From Porticoccaceae bacterium (lineage in GTDB: Bacteria > Pseudomonadota > Gammaproteobacteria > Pseudomonadales > Porticoccaceae): a DNA stretch of 7,970 bases. The notes beneath the pieces were generated by a model. It was not told where the DNA came from. It did not search any database and saw nothing but the letters and a program-made list of their open reading frames with translations. Shown in pieces: positions 1-7,794 of this stretch (positions are counted from its first letter, which is position 1; each line of letters begins with the position of its first letter). Location of the stretch: assembly GCA_002701765.1 (NCBI GenBank), contig NZXB01000070.1, positions 2,632 to 10,601 of the forward strand, read 5' to 3'. A program made the position numbers and the translations under genes.

Positions 1-1
1 T

Positions 2-481
2 GAATTTGGTTATTTGGGATTATTTTTTTCGGGCGGGGTGACTTTTTGTGCAATGATCATTCCGGGGATTTCCGGCACTTTGATATTGGTTTTATTAGGG
101 CTATATCCCACCATTATTGAGGCATTGAATGAACTACATTTGGATATATTGTCGACTTTTGGGGTTGGCGGTCTGATTGGATTGATGGCTTTTTCTCGAT
201 TGCTTGTGAAATTACGAGCCTATGAAACGACAGTTGTGATTACCATGTGTGGCTTTTTAATCGGAAGCCTTGACGCTATTTGGCCATGGAAACAGACCAT
301 AGTTGGCAATCATGAGAGTGGAGCAATTAGAAATTCTGTCAATTTATGGCCTGATCAATATGCTGTGGTCGCACAATCCGAGCCTCAAGTTCTATATTGC
401 TTAATATGGGCTTCTATGGGCATTGTCCTCGTCGCGCTGCTCAATTATGCGGGGAGCAGCTCTAAAAAAACGATAGTTTGA
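2..481 (+). CDS. DUF368 domain membrane protein, C-terminal part (5' end outside window)
   Basis: The frame is open from position 2 to the TGA at 479-481, so the gene starts upstream and about 159 residues are seen. A TTG at 14 opens the same frame but is very unlikely to be the real start, because the conserved family sequence already runs across it. The protein is mostly hydrophobic. A segment rich in Gly and Pro (CAMIIPGISGTLILVLLGLY, 51-110) matches my memory of the DUF368 family, as does the later block ending in WPWK near 282-293. A polar loop and a last membrane helix (roughly 394-456) precede a short Ser/Lys tail. DUF368 proteins are polytopic inner-membrane proteins. Some members have been proposed to act in undecaprenyl-phosphate recycling, but nothing in this fragment tests that. 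The nlpD-like gene starts 9 bases after the stop, so the two are probably cotranscribed. Confidence 0.85.
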   Translation, partial: EFGYLGLFFSGGVTFCAMIIPGISGTLILVLLGLYPTIIEALNELHLDILSTFGVGGLIGLMAFSRLLVKLRAYETTVVITMCGFLIGSLDAIWPWKQTIVGNHESGAIRNSVNLWPDQYAVVAQSEPQVLYCLIWASMGIVLVALLNYAGSSSKKTIV

Positions 482-490
482 TTAAATGTG

Positions 491-1267
491 ATGTCACTCA
501 AATTTCCGACCTTTTTTTTGACTGTTCTTATAGTGGGATGTGTATCACAAAAGGCGCCTGTTTCAAGTCTAGAAATACCGTCCATTGCATTATTCAACAC
601 TCATATTGTTCAGCAAGGCGAAACCCTCTATTCAATTGCTTGGCGTTATGACTTGGATGTTGCGTATCTAGCTCGGATAAATAAAATTGGCACCAATTCC
701 CAAATTAGGGTCGGTCAAGCTTTAATAATTTCGTCATATTCGGACAAAAATTCAGAAAAGGTTGAGTCTAGAAAAGAAAAAAACTCAGAATTTCAAACCA
801 TTGTAATAGGGAAAGAAATTGATGAGTCAAAAGATGCTGGCGCTGTCGATCAGAAAGAGATATTGAATGGTGGCGAGGCGAGGCCATTTGTCGAGACTAC
901 CAGGAAAGACTCCACATCTCTAAATTGGCAATGGCCTGTGAGAGGAAAAATTATTGACCAATTTGATCTTGAAAAATTGAAAAAAGGTATAAGGATTCAG
1001 GGTGTAAGTAGATCTGCTGTCCGACCGATGTATTCCGGAGAGGTGGTTTATGCAGGAGACGGGTTTCAAGGCTACGGGAAGTTGATAATAGTCAAGCATA
1101 CCAATGCTCTGCTTAGCGCTTATGCGCAGAATGACCAAATTCTGGTTGCCGAAGGACAGATAGTCAAGAAAATGCAAATTATATCCAAGCTAGGCCACTC
1201 CGGGGTGCTTTATTTCGAGATTAGACAGAACGGCAAACCTGCAGACCCAATTAGTTTCCTTAAGTGA
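491..1267 (+). CDS. nlpD: NlpD-like lipoprotein with LysM and degenerate LytM (M23) domain
   Basis: The 258-residue product begins with a short signal peptide ending in the lipobox IVGC, with Cys17 as the likely lipidated residue. A LysM peptidoglycan-binding domain follows at about 38-82 (VQQGETLYSIAWRYDLDVAY), then a charged low-complexity linker at about 84-145, then a C-terminal LytM/M23 fold at about 147-257 (WPVRGKI, GYGKLIIVKH, YFEIRQNGKPADP). Known NlpD proteins activate the amidase AmiC during septal peptidoglycan splitting and are not hydrolases themselves. Here the expected zinc ligands are replaced: HxxxD reads K164/R168, the YAH histidine is Gln213, and HLHFE reads VLYFE (Val239, Tyr241). 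A regulatory rather than catalytic role is therefore inferred. The ATG at 491 is preferred over the adjoining GTG at 488, which would add one residue; neither has a good ribosome-binding site. rpoS, the usual downstream neighbour, does not follow. Confidence 0.85.
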   Translation: MSLKFPTFFLTVLIVGCVSQKAPVSSLEIPSIALFNTHIVQQGETLYSIAWRYDLDVAYLARINKIGTNSQIRVGQALIISSYSDKNSEKVESRKEKNSEFQTIVIGKEIDESKDAGAVDQKEILNGGEARPFVETTRKDSTSLNWQWPVRGKIIDQFDLEKLKKGIRIQGVSRSAVRPMYSGEVVYAGDGFQGYGKLIIVKHTNALLSAYAQNDQILVAEGQIVKKMQIISKLGHSGVLYFEIRQNGKPADPISFLK

Positions 1268-1358
1268 GAGACCTATGAGCAAGTATAAAACGTTAGTCAG
1301 CAGTTTGAGCATGACAAGTTTAAGTTAAGTGAAAAGTTGGTGCCTTGCATAGAATGAC

Positions 1359-1388
1359 TTGGGATCAAGCTTCCTTTTTTGTTATAGT
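1359..1388 (+). promoter_or_regulatory. Candidate sigma-70 promoter for the pyrophosphatase gene
   Basis: A -35-like TTGGGA (1359-1364) and a -10-like TATAGT (1383-1388) are separated by 18 bases. The -10 differs from TATAAT at one position and the -35 from TTGACA at two. Transcription would begin near 1395, leaving a leader of about 35 bases that ends in an AGGAA ribosome-binding site (1420-1424), five bases before the ATG at 1430. The 162-base spacer from 1268 to 1429 is the longest non-coding stretch in the window, which fits a new transcription unit starting here. The rest of the spacer holds a 17-codon ATG frame (1275-1328), not considered a gene, and AAGTT words at 1316, 1322 and 1334. 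Identified by eye only. Confidence 0.5.
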
Positions 1389-1429
1389 ATCGCGCAGAAG
1401 TCACAACCTCTTTCTCAATAGGAATTTCT

Positions 1430-3406
1430 ATGGACATCTTACTACTTCCGCCACTCCTGGGCGTCTTCGGCATGATCGCCGCCTTTGCAATTTATCGCCT
1501 CGTTATGAGGTATCCTGATGGCGTGGCTGACGTCAAGAAGATTGGCGACCAGATTCATACTGGAGCGTTAGCTTTTATGAAAACCGAGTATAAATATTTA
1601 CTCGTTTTCGTGGCTGTTTTGGTAGTTTTTGTAGGTGTCTTCTTGTCTATAGAATCTGCGATAGCAGTGATTGTTGGCGCTGCTTGCTCTTCATTAGCGG
1701 GTTTTATAGGCATGTATGCGGCGACAAAAGCTAATGTGAGGACCGCAACCGCAGCCCAAACAGAAGGGGCATCAGCAGCGTTGTCGGTATCTTTCTATGG
1801 CGGTTCGGTGATGGGTTTATGTGTAGCTTCCCTAGGCCTAATTGGACTAGGGTCATTGTACTATTTTTTCAGTGAGTCAGATGTGCATGCGCTGGAGGGA
1901 TTTGGTATGGGAGCCTCTGTTGTGGCTTTGTTCTCTCGGGTAGGTGGAGGCATATTTACTAAGAGTGCTGATGTCGGCGCAGATTTGGTAGGAAAAATAG
2001 AGGCCGGCATACCTGAGGACGATCCTCGTAATCCGGGAGTAATAGCTGACAATGTCGGTGATAATGTAGGCGACGTTGCTGGCATGGGATCAGATATTTT
2101 TGAGTCTTACTGCGGATCGATGATTGCCTCAATAGCCATAGCTTATACATTGAATTCAAAAGATATGATGCTGTTACCTCTTGCATTAGCATCGGTTGGT
2201 TTAATAGCTTCTATTGCTGGAATTTTTATTGTAAGGATGCAGTCAAATAGTGCTCCCGCAAATGCTCTCAGATCCGGAACATTATTAGCACCAATAATTT
2301 TTATCGGAATGGCCTATGTTCTGATCGAAGCACTTCCCGGCGTTTCGATGAACGTATTGTGGTGTGTGATTTGCGGTGCCGCAGGTGGCGTCTTAATTGG
2401 CTTAGTCACGGAGTATTACACTGGAGGAGCACCAATCCAAAAAATTGCAGAGTCTGGGGAGACTGGATCTGCTACTGTGATGATTTCTGGATTAGCTGTT
2501 GGTATGCAATCCGTGGTCGTCCCAATCATTGTCTTAGCTACCGTTATTTTTGTATCTACAGATTTGTCCGGCGTTTATGGTGTTGGTATAGCCGCCGTCG
2601 GAATGTTGGCAACGGTAGGAATTACAATGGCCATAGATGCTTATGGCCCTGTAGCTGACAACGCTGGAGGCATTGCTGAGATGGCAGGCATGGGAGAGGA
2701 AGTGAGAGAAATCACTGACTCACTCGACGAGTTAGGCAACACTACTGCAGCTATTGGTAAAGGGTTTGCAATCGGGGCAGCCGCATTGGCCGCTCTTGCG
2801 ATCATTTCAGCTTATTCTGCAGTTGTATCGCTCAGAAATCCAGAGTTCTCGCTTGCACTTACGCAACCTGTAGTCTTGGTAGGAATGTTTATCGGCACTT
2901 GCATTCCTTTTCTGATAGCTTCGATCACCATGACTGCAGTTGGCGATGCTGCATTTGAAATGATTAACGAGATAAGAAGGCAATTTCGAGAGATTACGGG
3001 GCTGATGGAAGGAAAAGCGGATCCCGATTCGGAACGGTGCGTAGAAATAGCTACGGAAGCAGCACTCAAAAAGATGATGTTGCCCGGTGTGATAGCAGTT
3101 TCTATGCCAGTAATTGTCGGCCTAGGTTTGGGCGCTGAAGCGCTCGGTGGTATGTTGGCGGGCGGATTGCTCGGCTGTGTGAGCTTAGCGCTCATGATGG
3201 CCAATGCTGGAGGGGCTTGGGATAATGCAAAGAAGTATGTTGAGAAAGGGCATCTTGGGGGTAAGGGCTCTGACACGCATGCCGCTGTGGTGGTCGGAGA
3301 TACTGTTGGGGATCCATTCAAAGACACTTCAGGTCCGGCTATGAATATTCTCATCAATGTGATGGCCATTGTAAGCCTAGTGATAGCTCCATTACTAAGT
3401 ATTTGA
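1430..3406 (+). CDS. hppA: Membrane-bound ion-pumping inorganic pyrophosphatase, K+-dependent type
   Basis: This 658-residue polytopic protein hydrolyses cytoplasmic pyrophosphate and pumps H+ and/or Na+ out across the inner membrane. It is a full-length member of the M-PPase family, with about 15-16 hydrophobic segments by eye. The substrate and Mg2+ site is intact: Arg170, Lys178, Asp181, Asp185 (TKSADVGAD), Glu196 (PEDDPRNP), Asp207, Asp211, Asp215 ([10 protein letters not shown]) and Asp222. Further on are Asp403 and Asp410 ([12 protein letters not shown]), Asp598 with Lys601 (WDNAKK), and Asp624, Asp628, Lys631 and Asp632 ([14 protein letters not shown]). The potassium signature reads [10 protein letters not shown] with Ala440 and Gly443, the state found in K+-dependent enzymes; K+-independent ones carry Lys at the first position. 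The gating Glu is Glu225, three residues after Asp222, as in Na+-pumping and some K+-dependent H+-pumping enzymes, so the pumped ion cannot be decided by eye. ATG at 1430 has a clear AGGAA site at 1420-1424 and its own candidate promoter. Confidence 0.95.
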   Translation: MDILLLPPLLGVFGMIAAFAIYRLVMRYPDGVADVKKIGDQIHTGALAFMKTEYKYLLVFVAVLVVFVGVFLSIESAIAVIVGAACSSLAGFIGMYAATKANVRTATAAQTEGASAALSVSFYGGSVMGLCVASLGLIGLGSLYYFFSESDVHALEGFGMGASVVALFSRVGGGIFTKSADVGADLVGKIEAGIPEDDPRNPGVIADNVGDNVGDVAGMGSDIFESYCGSMIASIAIAYTLNSKDMMLLPLALASVGLIASIAGIFIVRMQSNSAPANALRSGTLLAPIIFIGMAYVLIEALPGVSMNVLWCVICGAAGGVLIGLVTEYYTGGAPIQKIAESGETGSATVMISGLAVGMQSVVVPIIVLATVIFVSTDLSGVYGVGIAAVGMLATVGITMAIDAYGPVADNAGGIAEMAGMGEEVREITDSLDELGNTTAAIGKGFAIGAAALAALAIISAYSAVVSLRNPEFSLALTQPVVLVGMFIGTCIPFLIASITMTAVGDAAFEMINEIRRQFREITGLMEGKADPDSERCVEIATEAALKKMMLPGVIAVSMPVIVGLGLGAEALGGMLAGGLLGCVSLALMMANAGGAWDNAKKYVEKGHLGGKGSDTHAAVVVGDTVGDPFKDTSGPAMNILINVMAIVSLVIAPLLSI

Positions 3407-3451
3407 TTTCTCTGAAAGCCCTTACTGAGATTAAGACCGTTTTGGGGTTAA

Positions 3452-3462
3452 AAGATTTGACT
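3452..3462 (+). repeat. 11-base word AAGATTTGACT, copy 1, upstream of adaptor gene
   Basis: The word AAGATTTGACT ends 11 bases before the TTG start of the adaptor gene, inside the 67-base gap after the pyrophosphatase gene. An identical copy lies at 4553-4563, just before the permease start. Exact 11-base repeats are expected by chance in a window of this size, so only the matching positions in front of two functionally linked genes make it worth recording. It contains no good Shine-Dalgarno sequence. TTGACT within it resembles a -35 element, but no fitting -10 follows at normal spacing. Confidence 0.3.
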
Positions 3463-3473
3463 GGGTCATCTTC

Positions 3474-4547
3474 TTGAATCGGAATATTCGGATATCGGTC
3501 ATATTGGCTGTAGTCATATTTTTATGGCTATCAAGTGCTGTCTGGTGGCCTGAAGATTCAGATCAGCCCTCTAGCGAAACTCAAGGTGCTCAATTAACTC
3601 AAGTTGAAGTTACACGGTTGGTTGAGCAGTCTTATCAGCCATTGATTTCAGTGCAAGCGAAGACCAAAGCCAATCGAGAGGTGGACATCAGAGCTGAGTT
3701 GTCTGGACAAGTTTTGTCCTTGCCTGTTAAGCGAGGCGGCCTAGTTGGCACTGGTGAAACAATTTGTGAGTTAGATCCTCAGGATCGCCTTGCCGCGAAT
3801 GCCAGTGCTCGAGCCGCTTTGGCACGCTCCGAACTCGAATATATAGGTGCCCTAAGTCTAAAACAGAAAGGTGTCCAGTCTGAATTGGCCATTGCCAGGT
3901 CTCTAGCAAATCTGGAAGCGGCTAAAGCTCATCAAGAGAAGACAGAATACCGAGTAAAAAAATTACGTATGCTGGCACCCTTTTCTGGCGTTATTGAAGA
4001 TCGGCCTCTTGAAATTGGTGACTATGCCCAAGTTGGGCAGATCTGCGCGACTATTGTAGAGCTGGACCCAATGCTAATTATTGGACAGGTCTCAGCCGCA
4101 GATATAACCAAATTGAGCTTAGGTCAGCGGGCGGACTTCATTCACAGCGAGGGTATCATAGACAATGTTGTAATTACTTACCTAGCTTCTACCACGGATC
4201 CGGTAACTCAGACTTATAGAGTTGAGGCACAATTTAAAAATAGCAGTGGTATTTTACGGGCTGGGATTGCAGGGACATTGGCCGCGGAGACTAGAGCTGT
4301 AAGAGCACATTTAATCCCAGCTTCGGTGCTGTTACTGGATGACAATGGAAACATGATGGTAAAGATTCTGTCTAACGGAAACCAAATACAAAACATGACC
4401 GTAGAGCAATTGGGCGTGGGCGAGAATGGTATTTGGGTCCAAGGTTTGCCGGAACGTGCGGATCTGATAACCATGGGCCAGAATTATGTTACTGCCGGAG
4501 AAAACGTTAGTCCGGTCTTTGCAACGCCCGCTAAAAAGTTAAAATAA
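3474..4547 (+). CDS. RND efflux periplasmic adaptor subunit (membrane fusion protein)
   Basis: This 357-residue protein would link an RND pump in the inner membrane to an outer-membrane channel. An uncleaved N-terminal anchor is likely at about 6-25 (ISVILAVVIFLWLSSAVWW), with no lipobox. The two lipoyl half-motifs lie at about 68-100 (REVDIRAELSGQVLSLPVKR) and 163-195 (LRMLAPFSGVIEDRPLEIGD). Between them is a short helical hairpin, about 103-160, rich in Ala, Glu, Lys and Leu. A beta-barrel follows at about 198-275 and a membrane-proximal domain at about 278-350. This order is typical of the AcrA/MexA-type HlyD superfamily, and the length is near normal. TTG at 3474 is the only usable start after the in-frame TAA at 3432-3434 that keeps the anchor intact, and it lacks a recognisable Shine-Dalgarno sequence. 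The permease gene follows after 17 bases, so the two surely act together. The substrate cannot be told from sequence. Confidence 0.9.
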   Translation: MNRNIRISVILAVVIFLWLSSAVWWPEDSDQPSSETQGAQLTQVEVTRLVEQSYQPLISVQAKTKANREVDIRAELSGQVLSLPVKRGGLVGTGETICELDPQDRLAANASARAALARSELEYIGALSLKQKGVQSELAIARSLANLEAAKAHQEKTEYRVKKLRMLAPFSGVIEDRPLEIGDYAQVGQICATIVELDPMLIIGQVSAADITKLSLGQRADFIHSEGIIDNVVITYLASTTDPVTQTYRVEAQFKNSSGILRAGIAGTLAAETRAVRAHLIPASVLLLDDNGNMMVKILSNGNQIQNMTVEQLGVGENGIWVQGLPERADLITMGQNYVTAGENVSPVFATPAKKLK

Positions 4548-4552
4548 TAGTG

Positions 4553-4563
4553 AAGATTTGACT
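4553..4563 (+). repeat. 11-base word AAGATTTGACT, copy 2, upstream of permease gene
   Basis: This is identical to the word at 3452-3462. It fills most of the 17-base gap between adaptor and permease genes and ends one base before the TTG start. Its TGA at 4559-4561 is an in-frame stop that fixes TTG 4565 as the earliest possible permease start. Function unknown; chance is possible. Confidence 0.3.
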
Positions 4564-4564
4564 C

Positions 4565-7500
4565 TTGAGCGTTATATATACTCTTATCGATAATCCTCGG
4601 GTTACTCTCTCTATCATGGCGCTAGTTCTATTCGCTGGCTTTGTATCTCGTGTCAACTTGCCTGTTGAGACGGAGCCGGCAGTGGATGTGCCGGTGGCTA
4701 TAGTCCGTGTTATTCATCATGGCATCTCCCCTGACGACGGAATCCGGCTGCTTGCAAGGCCCATTGAAAAGGAACTCAAAACGCTCGAAGGGCTCAAAGA
4801 GGTGGTGTCTACCGCACGTCAGAGCGCAGTATATATTGTCGTTGAATTCGATGCCGAACAAGAGGTCAAAAGTTCTATTTCTGATTTGCGCGAGGCAGTT
4901 GATAGGGCCAGTGCAGACTTCCCTGCCGATACTGAAGAACCTGTGGTTGATCAACTCGCTGCTGTTGGTGAGCCCGATGTGGTGGTAGCTTTGTCAGGTG
5001 AGTTGGTCTCAGAGAGAGAACTTGCTCGCATGTCAAACTATCTCCAGAAGCAAATCGAAAAAATTCCTTCGGTCATGGAAGCTAAAATTTATGGCGACAG
5101 GGAAGAGGTTGTTGAGGTTGTTCTTGATCCTAGACGTCTGCAACATTACCGCATAACAATGGATGAGGTGCTAAACCTTGTTGCAAGAAATAATTTGTTA
5201 GTTCCTGCAGGCGATATGGAGTCCGGTGCAGGTCGTTTCAACATTGTTGTGCCAGCGCTAATTGAAACAGCGGCAGATATTAAGCTATTACCCATTAGAA
5301 GCAGCGCTAATGGTGTTGTGACGCTTGGAGATATTGCATCAGTTCGTCGTACGTTTAAGGACGCAAGCAGTTTCAGCTCATTAAATGGGCAAAAAGCGAT
5401 GTCAATATATGTTTCAAGGCGCACTGGAACTAATTCTATTGAGATGGTGGAGATGGTTAGAGAGTTAGTCGAACTCGAGAGTAATAATTTTTCAAAAGAA
5501 ATAGCTATCGATTTTATCTTTGATAATTCCTTTCATGCAAAATCCATGGTGGATGAGTTATCCGGTAACATTTTAACTGCGATGAGTTTGGTTTTGATTT
5601 TGGTAGTCGCCACTTTGGGAATTAAGGCCGGATTTTTGGTCAGTCTGGGAATACCATTCTGTGTGCTTGGTTCAATCATAATTATTTCCATTCTTGGCTA
5701 CACTTATAACTTTATGATCATGTTTGGTTTGCTTCTTTCTCTCGGGATGCTAATCGATGGTGCAATTGTCATTGTGGAATTTGCTAACACCCAGATTGCA
5801 GCTGGCTCCTCCTCTAGGGAGGCATACCGCAGCGCAGTAGCCAGGATGGCACTTCCCGTTTCAGCATCGATAGGTACGACTTTGGCAGCTTTTTTGCCTC
5901 TCTTATTTTGGCCCGGGGTCGCGGGGCAGTTTATGTCATATCTCCCCACTACGGTTTTTGCCGTGCTGGCTTGGTCGCTTCTCTATGCCCTGATCTTTGC
6001 CCCCACATTGGGTGTTATTTTGGGTAAAAAGGCGGCTTTGAAGAATGATGAAACGGAATATTTTGACCCCGAGATGTCGGCGCAAGCACTTTTTGTCCCT
6101 TTGCAAAATATGTACGTCAGTTTGTTAAATTTGGTTATAAGAAAGCCTCTTTCTGCGATTTCTATGGCTAGCCTACTCATCGTTGTAATATTTGTTGCTT
6201 ACTCAAAGTTCGGAGCTGGGGTGGTTTTCTTTTCTAACATTGAAAATCAATTCGGGGTAATGACAGTTCGAGCTCAGGGCAACTATTCGGTCGAGCAGAA
6301 ACGCATGATGACGTCAGCAGTTGAGGATCGCGTCAAGAAGAGCGGTATCAAAGAAATTCGCCAGCTATACTCATCAAGCCAAGACATGGGATTGCAGAGA
6401 GATTCAAGTCGCGATCAGATAAGTAATTTTTTTGTAGAGCTAGTGCCTACTTCTCAGCGCAGCCTCAGTAGTACGGAAGTTTTTGCCAAGGTCAGGCAAG
6501 TCACTTCAGACATGCCGGGTCTCATAGTTTCAGCGCAGAATCTTGATAGTGGCCCCCCTACAGGGAAGGACATACAGATACAGATATCATCGACCAATCG
6601 AGTCGCCCTGCATGATACGGCAATCATGATTAAGAATTGGATTCGTAAAAATGTGGAGGGTATTCGAGGGTTGGAGGATACACTACCAATTTCTGGTGTA
6701 CAGTGGGAAATGGATGTGGACCGATCAAAAGCATCGATGCAAGGAGTTAATGTTGCAAATGTTGGACAAGCAGTTCAGCTGGTAACTGACGGACTGATGA
6801 TAGGAAAGTTTCGTCCGGATGATGTTGAAGAAGAGGTTGAGATTCGTCTTCGCTTCCCTGAAGACGAGCGTAAATTGTCGGCCTTAGAAGCTCTTGTAAT
6901 TAACTCACAAGCTGGATCAGTTCCTATCAGTGATTTCACCCATCGTGTTCCAAAACCTAAAATGGATGTAGTTCAGCGCATCGATATGGAGGAGGCGGTT
7001 CTCGTCATGGGTTATACCGAAGATGGGTATCTTGCAGATGAGCAGACCGGACAGATTGAGTCCTGGTTGGCGGGCATGAAGTTTCATCCAGATGTTCAGG
7101 TAAAAATTCGTGGGGCTAATGAAGAACAAGCTAAGTCTGCAGCCTTTCTATCCACGGCATTCACAATGGCATTGGGGTTAATGATGATAATGATGGTTGC
7201 CCAGTTCAATAGTTTCTATCAGGCATTCTTGATACTATTTGCCGTTGTTATCTCGACTGCTGGTGTGCTCATGGGTCTCGTTGTTAGTCAGGCAGTTTTT
7301 AGTACCGTCCTAACTGGGGTTGGGATAGTAGCTTTAGCGGGAATTGTGGTGAATAATAATATTGTGCTGATCGACACTTTTAATTTTATACGCGAGAGAG
7401 AAACTGATGTAAGTGCCCAGGAAGCAGTTTTCAGGGCAGCTAAGTCACGTTTTCGCCCCGTTTTGCTTACCACTGTTACTACTATTGTTGGTCTGCTTCC

Positions 7501-7711
7501 ATTGGCAAATGGACTGAGTGTTGATATTGTAAATCGGTCTTGGGAGTATGGAGGCTCAGTTGCTTCTTGGTGGCAACCTCTTGCGAGTGCGATAGTAAAT
7601 GGTTTGACTTTGTCTACGGTCATGACGTTGTTATTAACTCCAGCTATGTTGCTTCTTCCAAGCATCATCCGAGCCAGACTACCCATTTTGTTTAGGTCTT
7701 CTTCCGAATAA
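4565..7711 (+). CDS. RND superfamily efflux permease (AcrB/hydrophobe-amphiphile type)
   Basis: This 1048-residue inner-membrane pump is full length for the AcrB/MexB-like class and would export substrates using the ion gradient. Domain order is standard: first membrane helix at about 13-29, periplasmic porter domain to about 335, a helix bundle at about 336-500, helix 7 near 527-550, second porter domain to about 855, and a final bundle at about 856-1035. Family landmarks include VNLPVETEPAVDVP, the segment GMLIDGAIVIVE, VRAQGNYSVEQK, DSGPPTGKDIQI and GIVVNNNIVLID. In the relay region AcrB has two adjacent Asp residues in helix 4 and a Lys in helix 10. Here the first Asp is kept (Asp398), the second is Gly399, and the Lys region reads Asn930-Asn932 with Asp937. 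As I recall, related RND subfamilies share such variants, so this is not proof of inactivity. TTG 4565 follows an in-frame TGA by three bases, is needed for the N-terminal cytoplasmic leader, and has no clear ribosome-binding site. Substrate unknown; no outer-membrane factor gene is adjacent. Confidence 0.93.
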   Translation: MSVIYTLIDNPRVTLSIMALVLFAGFVSRVNLPVETEPAVDVPVAIVRVIHHGISPDDGIRLLARPIEKELKTLEGLKEVVSTARQSAVYIVVEFDAEQEVKSSISDLREAVDRASADFPADTEEPVVDQLAAVGEPDVVVALSGELVSERELARMSNYLQKQIEKIPSVMEAKIYGDREEVVEVVLDPRRLQHYRITMDEVLNLVARNNLLVPAGDMESGAGRFNIVVPALIETAADIKLLPIRSSANGVVTLGDIASVRRTFKDASSFSSLNGQKAMSIYVSRRTGTNSIEMVEMVRELVELESNNFSKEIAIDFIFDNSFHAKSMVDELSGNILTAMSLVLILVVATLGIKAGFLVSLGIPFCVLGSIIIISILGYTYNFMIMFGLLLSLGMLIDGAIVIVEFANTQIAAGSSSREAYRSAVARMALPVSASIGTTLAAFLPLLFWPGVAGQFMSYLPTTVFAVLAWSLLYALIFAPTLGVILGKKAALKNDETEYFDPEMSAQALFVPLQNMYVSLLNLVIRKPLSAISMASLLIVVIFVAYSKFGAGVVFFSNIENQFGVMTVRAQGNYSVEQKRMMTSAVEDRVKKSGIKEIRQLYSSSQDMGLQRDSSRDQISNFFVELVPTSQRSLSSTEVFAKVRQVTSDMPGLIVSAQNLDSGPPTGKDIQIQISSTNRVALHDTAIMIKNWIRKNVEGIRGLEDTLPISGVQWEMDVDRSKASMQGVNVANVGQAVQLVTDGLMIGKFRPDDVEEEVEIRLRFPEDERKLSALEALVINSQAGSVPISDFTHRVPKPKMDVVQRIDMEEAVLVMGYTEDGYLADEQTGQIESWLAGMKFHPDVQVKIRGANEEQAKSAAFLSTAFTMALGLMMIMMVAQFNSFYQAFLILFAVVISTAGVLMGLVVSQAVFSTVLTGVGIVALAGIVVNNNIVLIDTFNFIRERETDVSAQEAVFRAAKSRFRPVLLTTVTTIVGLLPLANGLSVDIVNRSWEYGGSVASWWQPLASAIVNGLTLSTVMTLLLTPAMLLLPSIIRARLPILFRSSSE

Positions 7712-7794
7712 AGAGAATACTTATTGTTAATGACGTTCCAGCAACAAGCCAATTTTGTTAGACTAATAGCCGAGTTGATTGAACTGAGGTGCTT

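Noticed and set aside
14..481. TTG at 14 as the real start of the first gene
   Set aside because: The family sequence continues upstream to the window edge without a stop, and a full DUF368 protein is much longer.
1275..1328. A 17-codon ATG frame in the spacer between nlpD and hppA, possible leader peptide or rpoS remnant
   Set aside because: It is too short, has no resemblance I can defend to the start of a sigma factor, and shows no attenuator-like hairpins after it.
1361..1380. GGGA...TCC followed by six T, a possible terminator after nlpD
   Set aside because: The stem is only three to four pairs and it lies between the -35 and -10 of a better promoter candidate.
2812..3369. A long minus-strand open frame opposite the end of hppA, and similar ones elsewhere including 7288-7752
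   Set aside because: They lie antisense to clearly conserved coding sequence, have unnatural composition and no start signals, so they are frame shadows.
3457..3485. TTGACT as a -35 element for the efflux genes
   Set aside because: No -10-like hexamer is found at normal spacing, and the promoter would overlap the start codon.
7743..7760. AACAA...TTGTT inverted repeat after the RND gene, possible terminator
   Set aside because: The five-pair, AT-rich stem has no T-tract and would be too weak.
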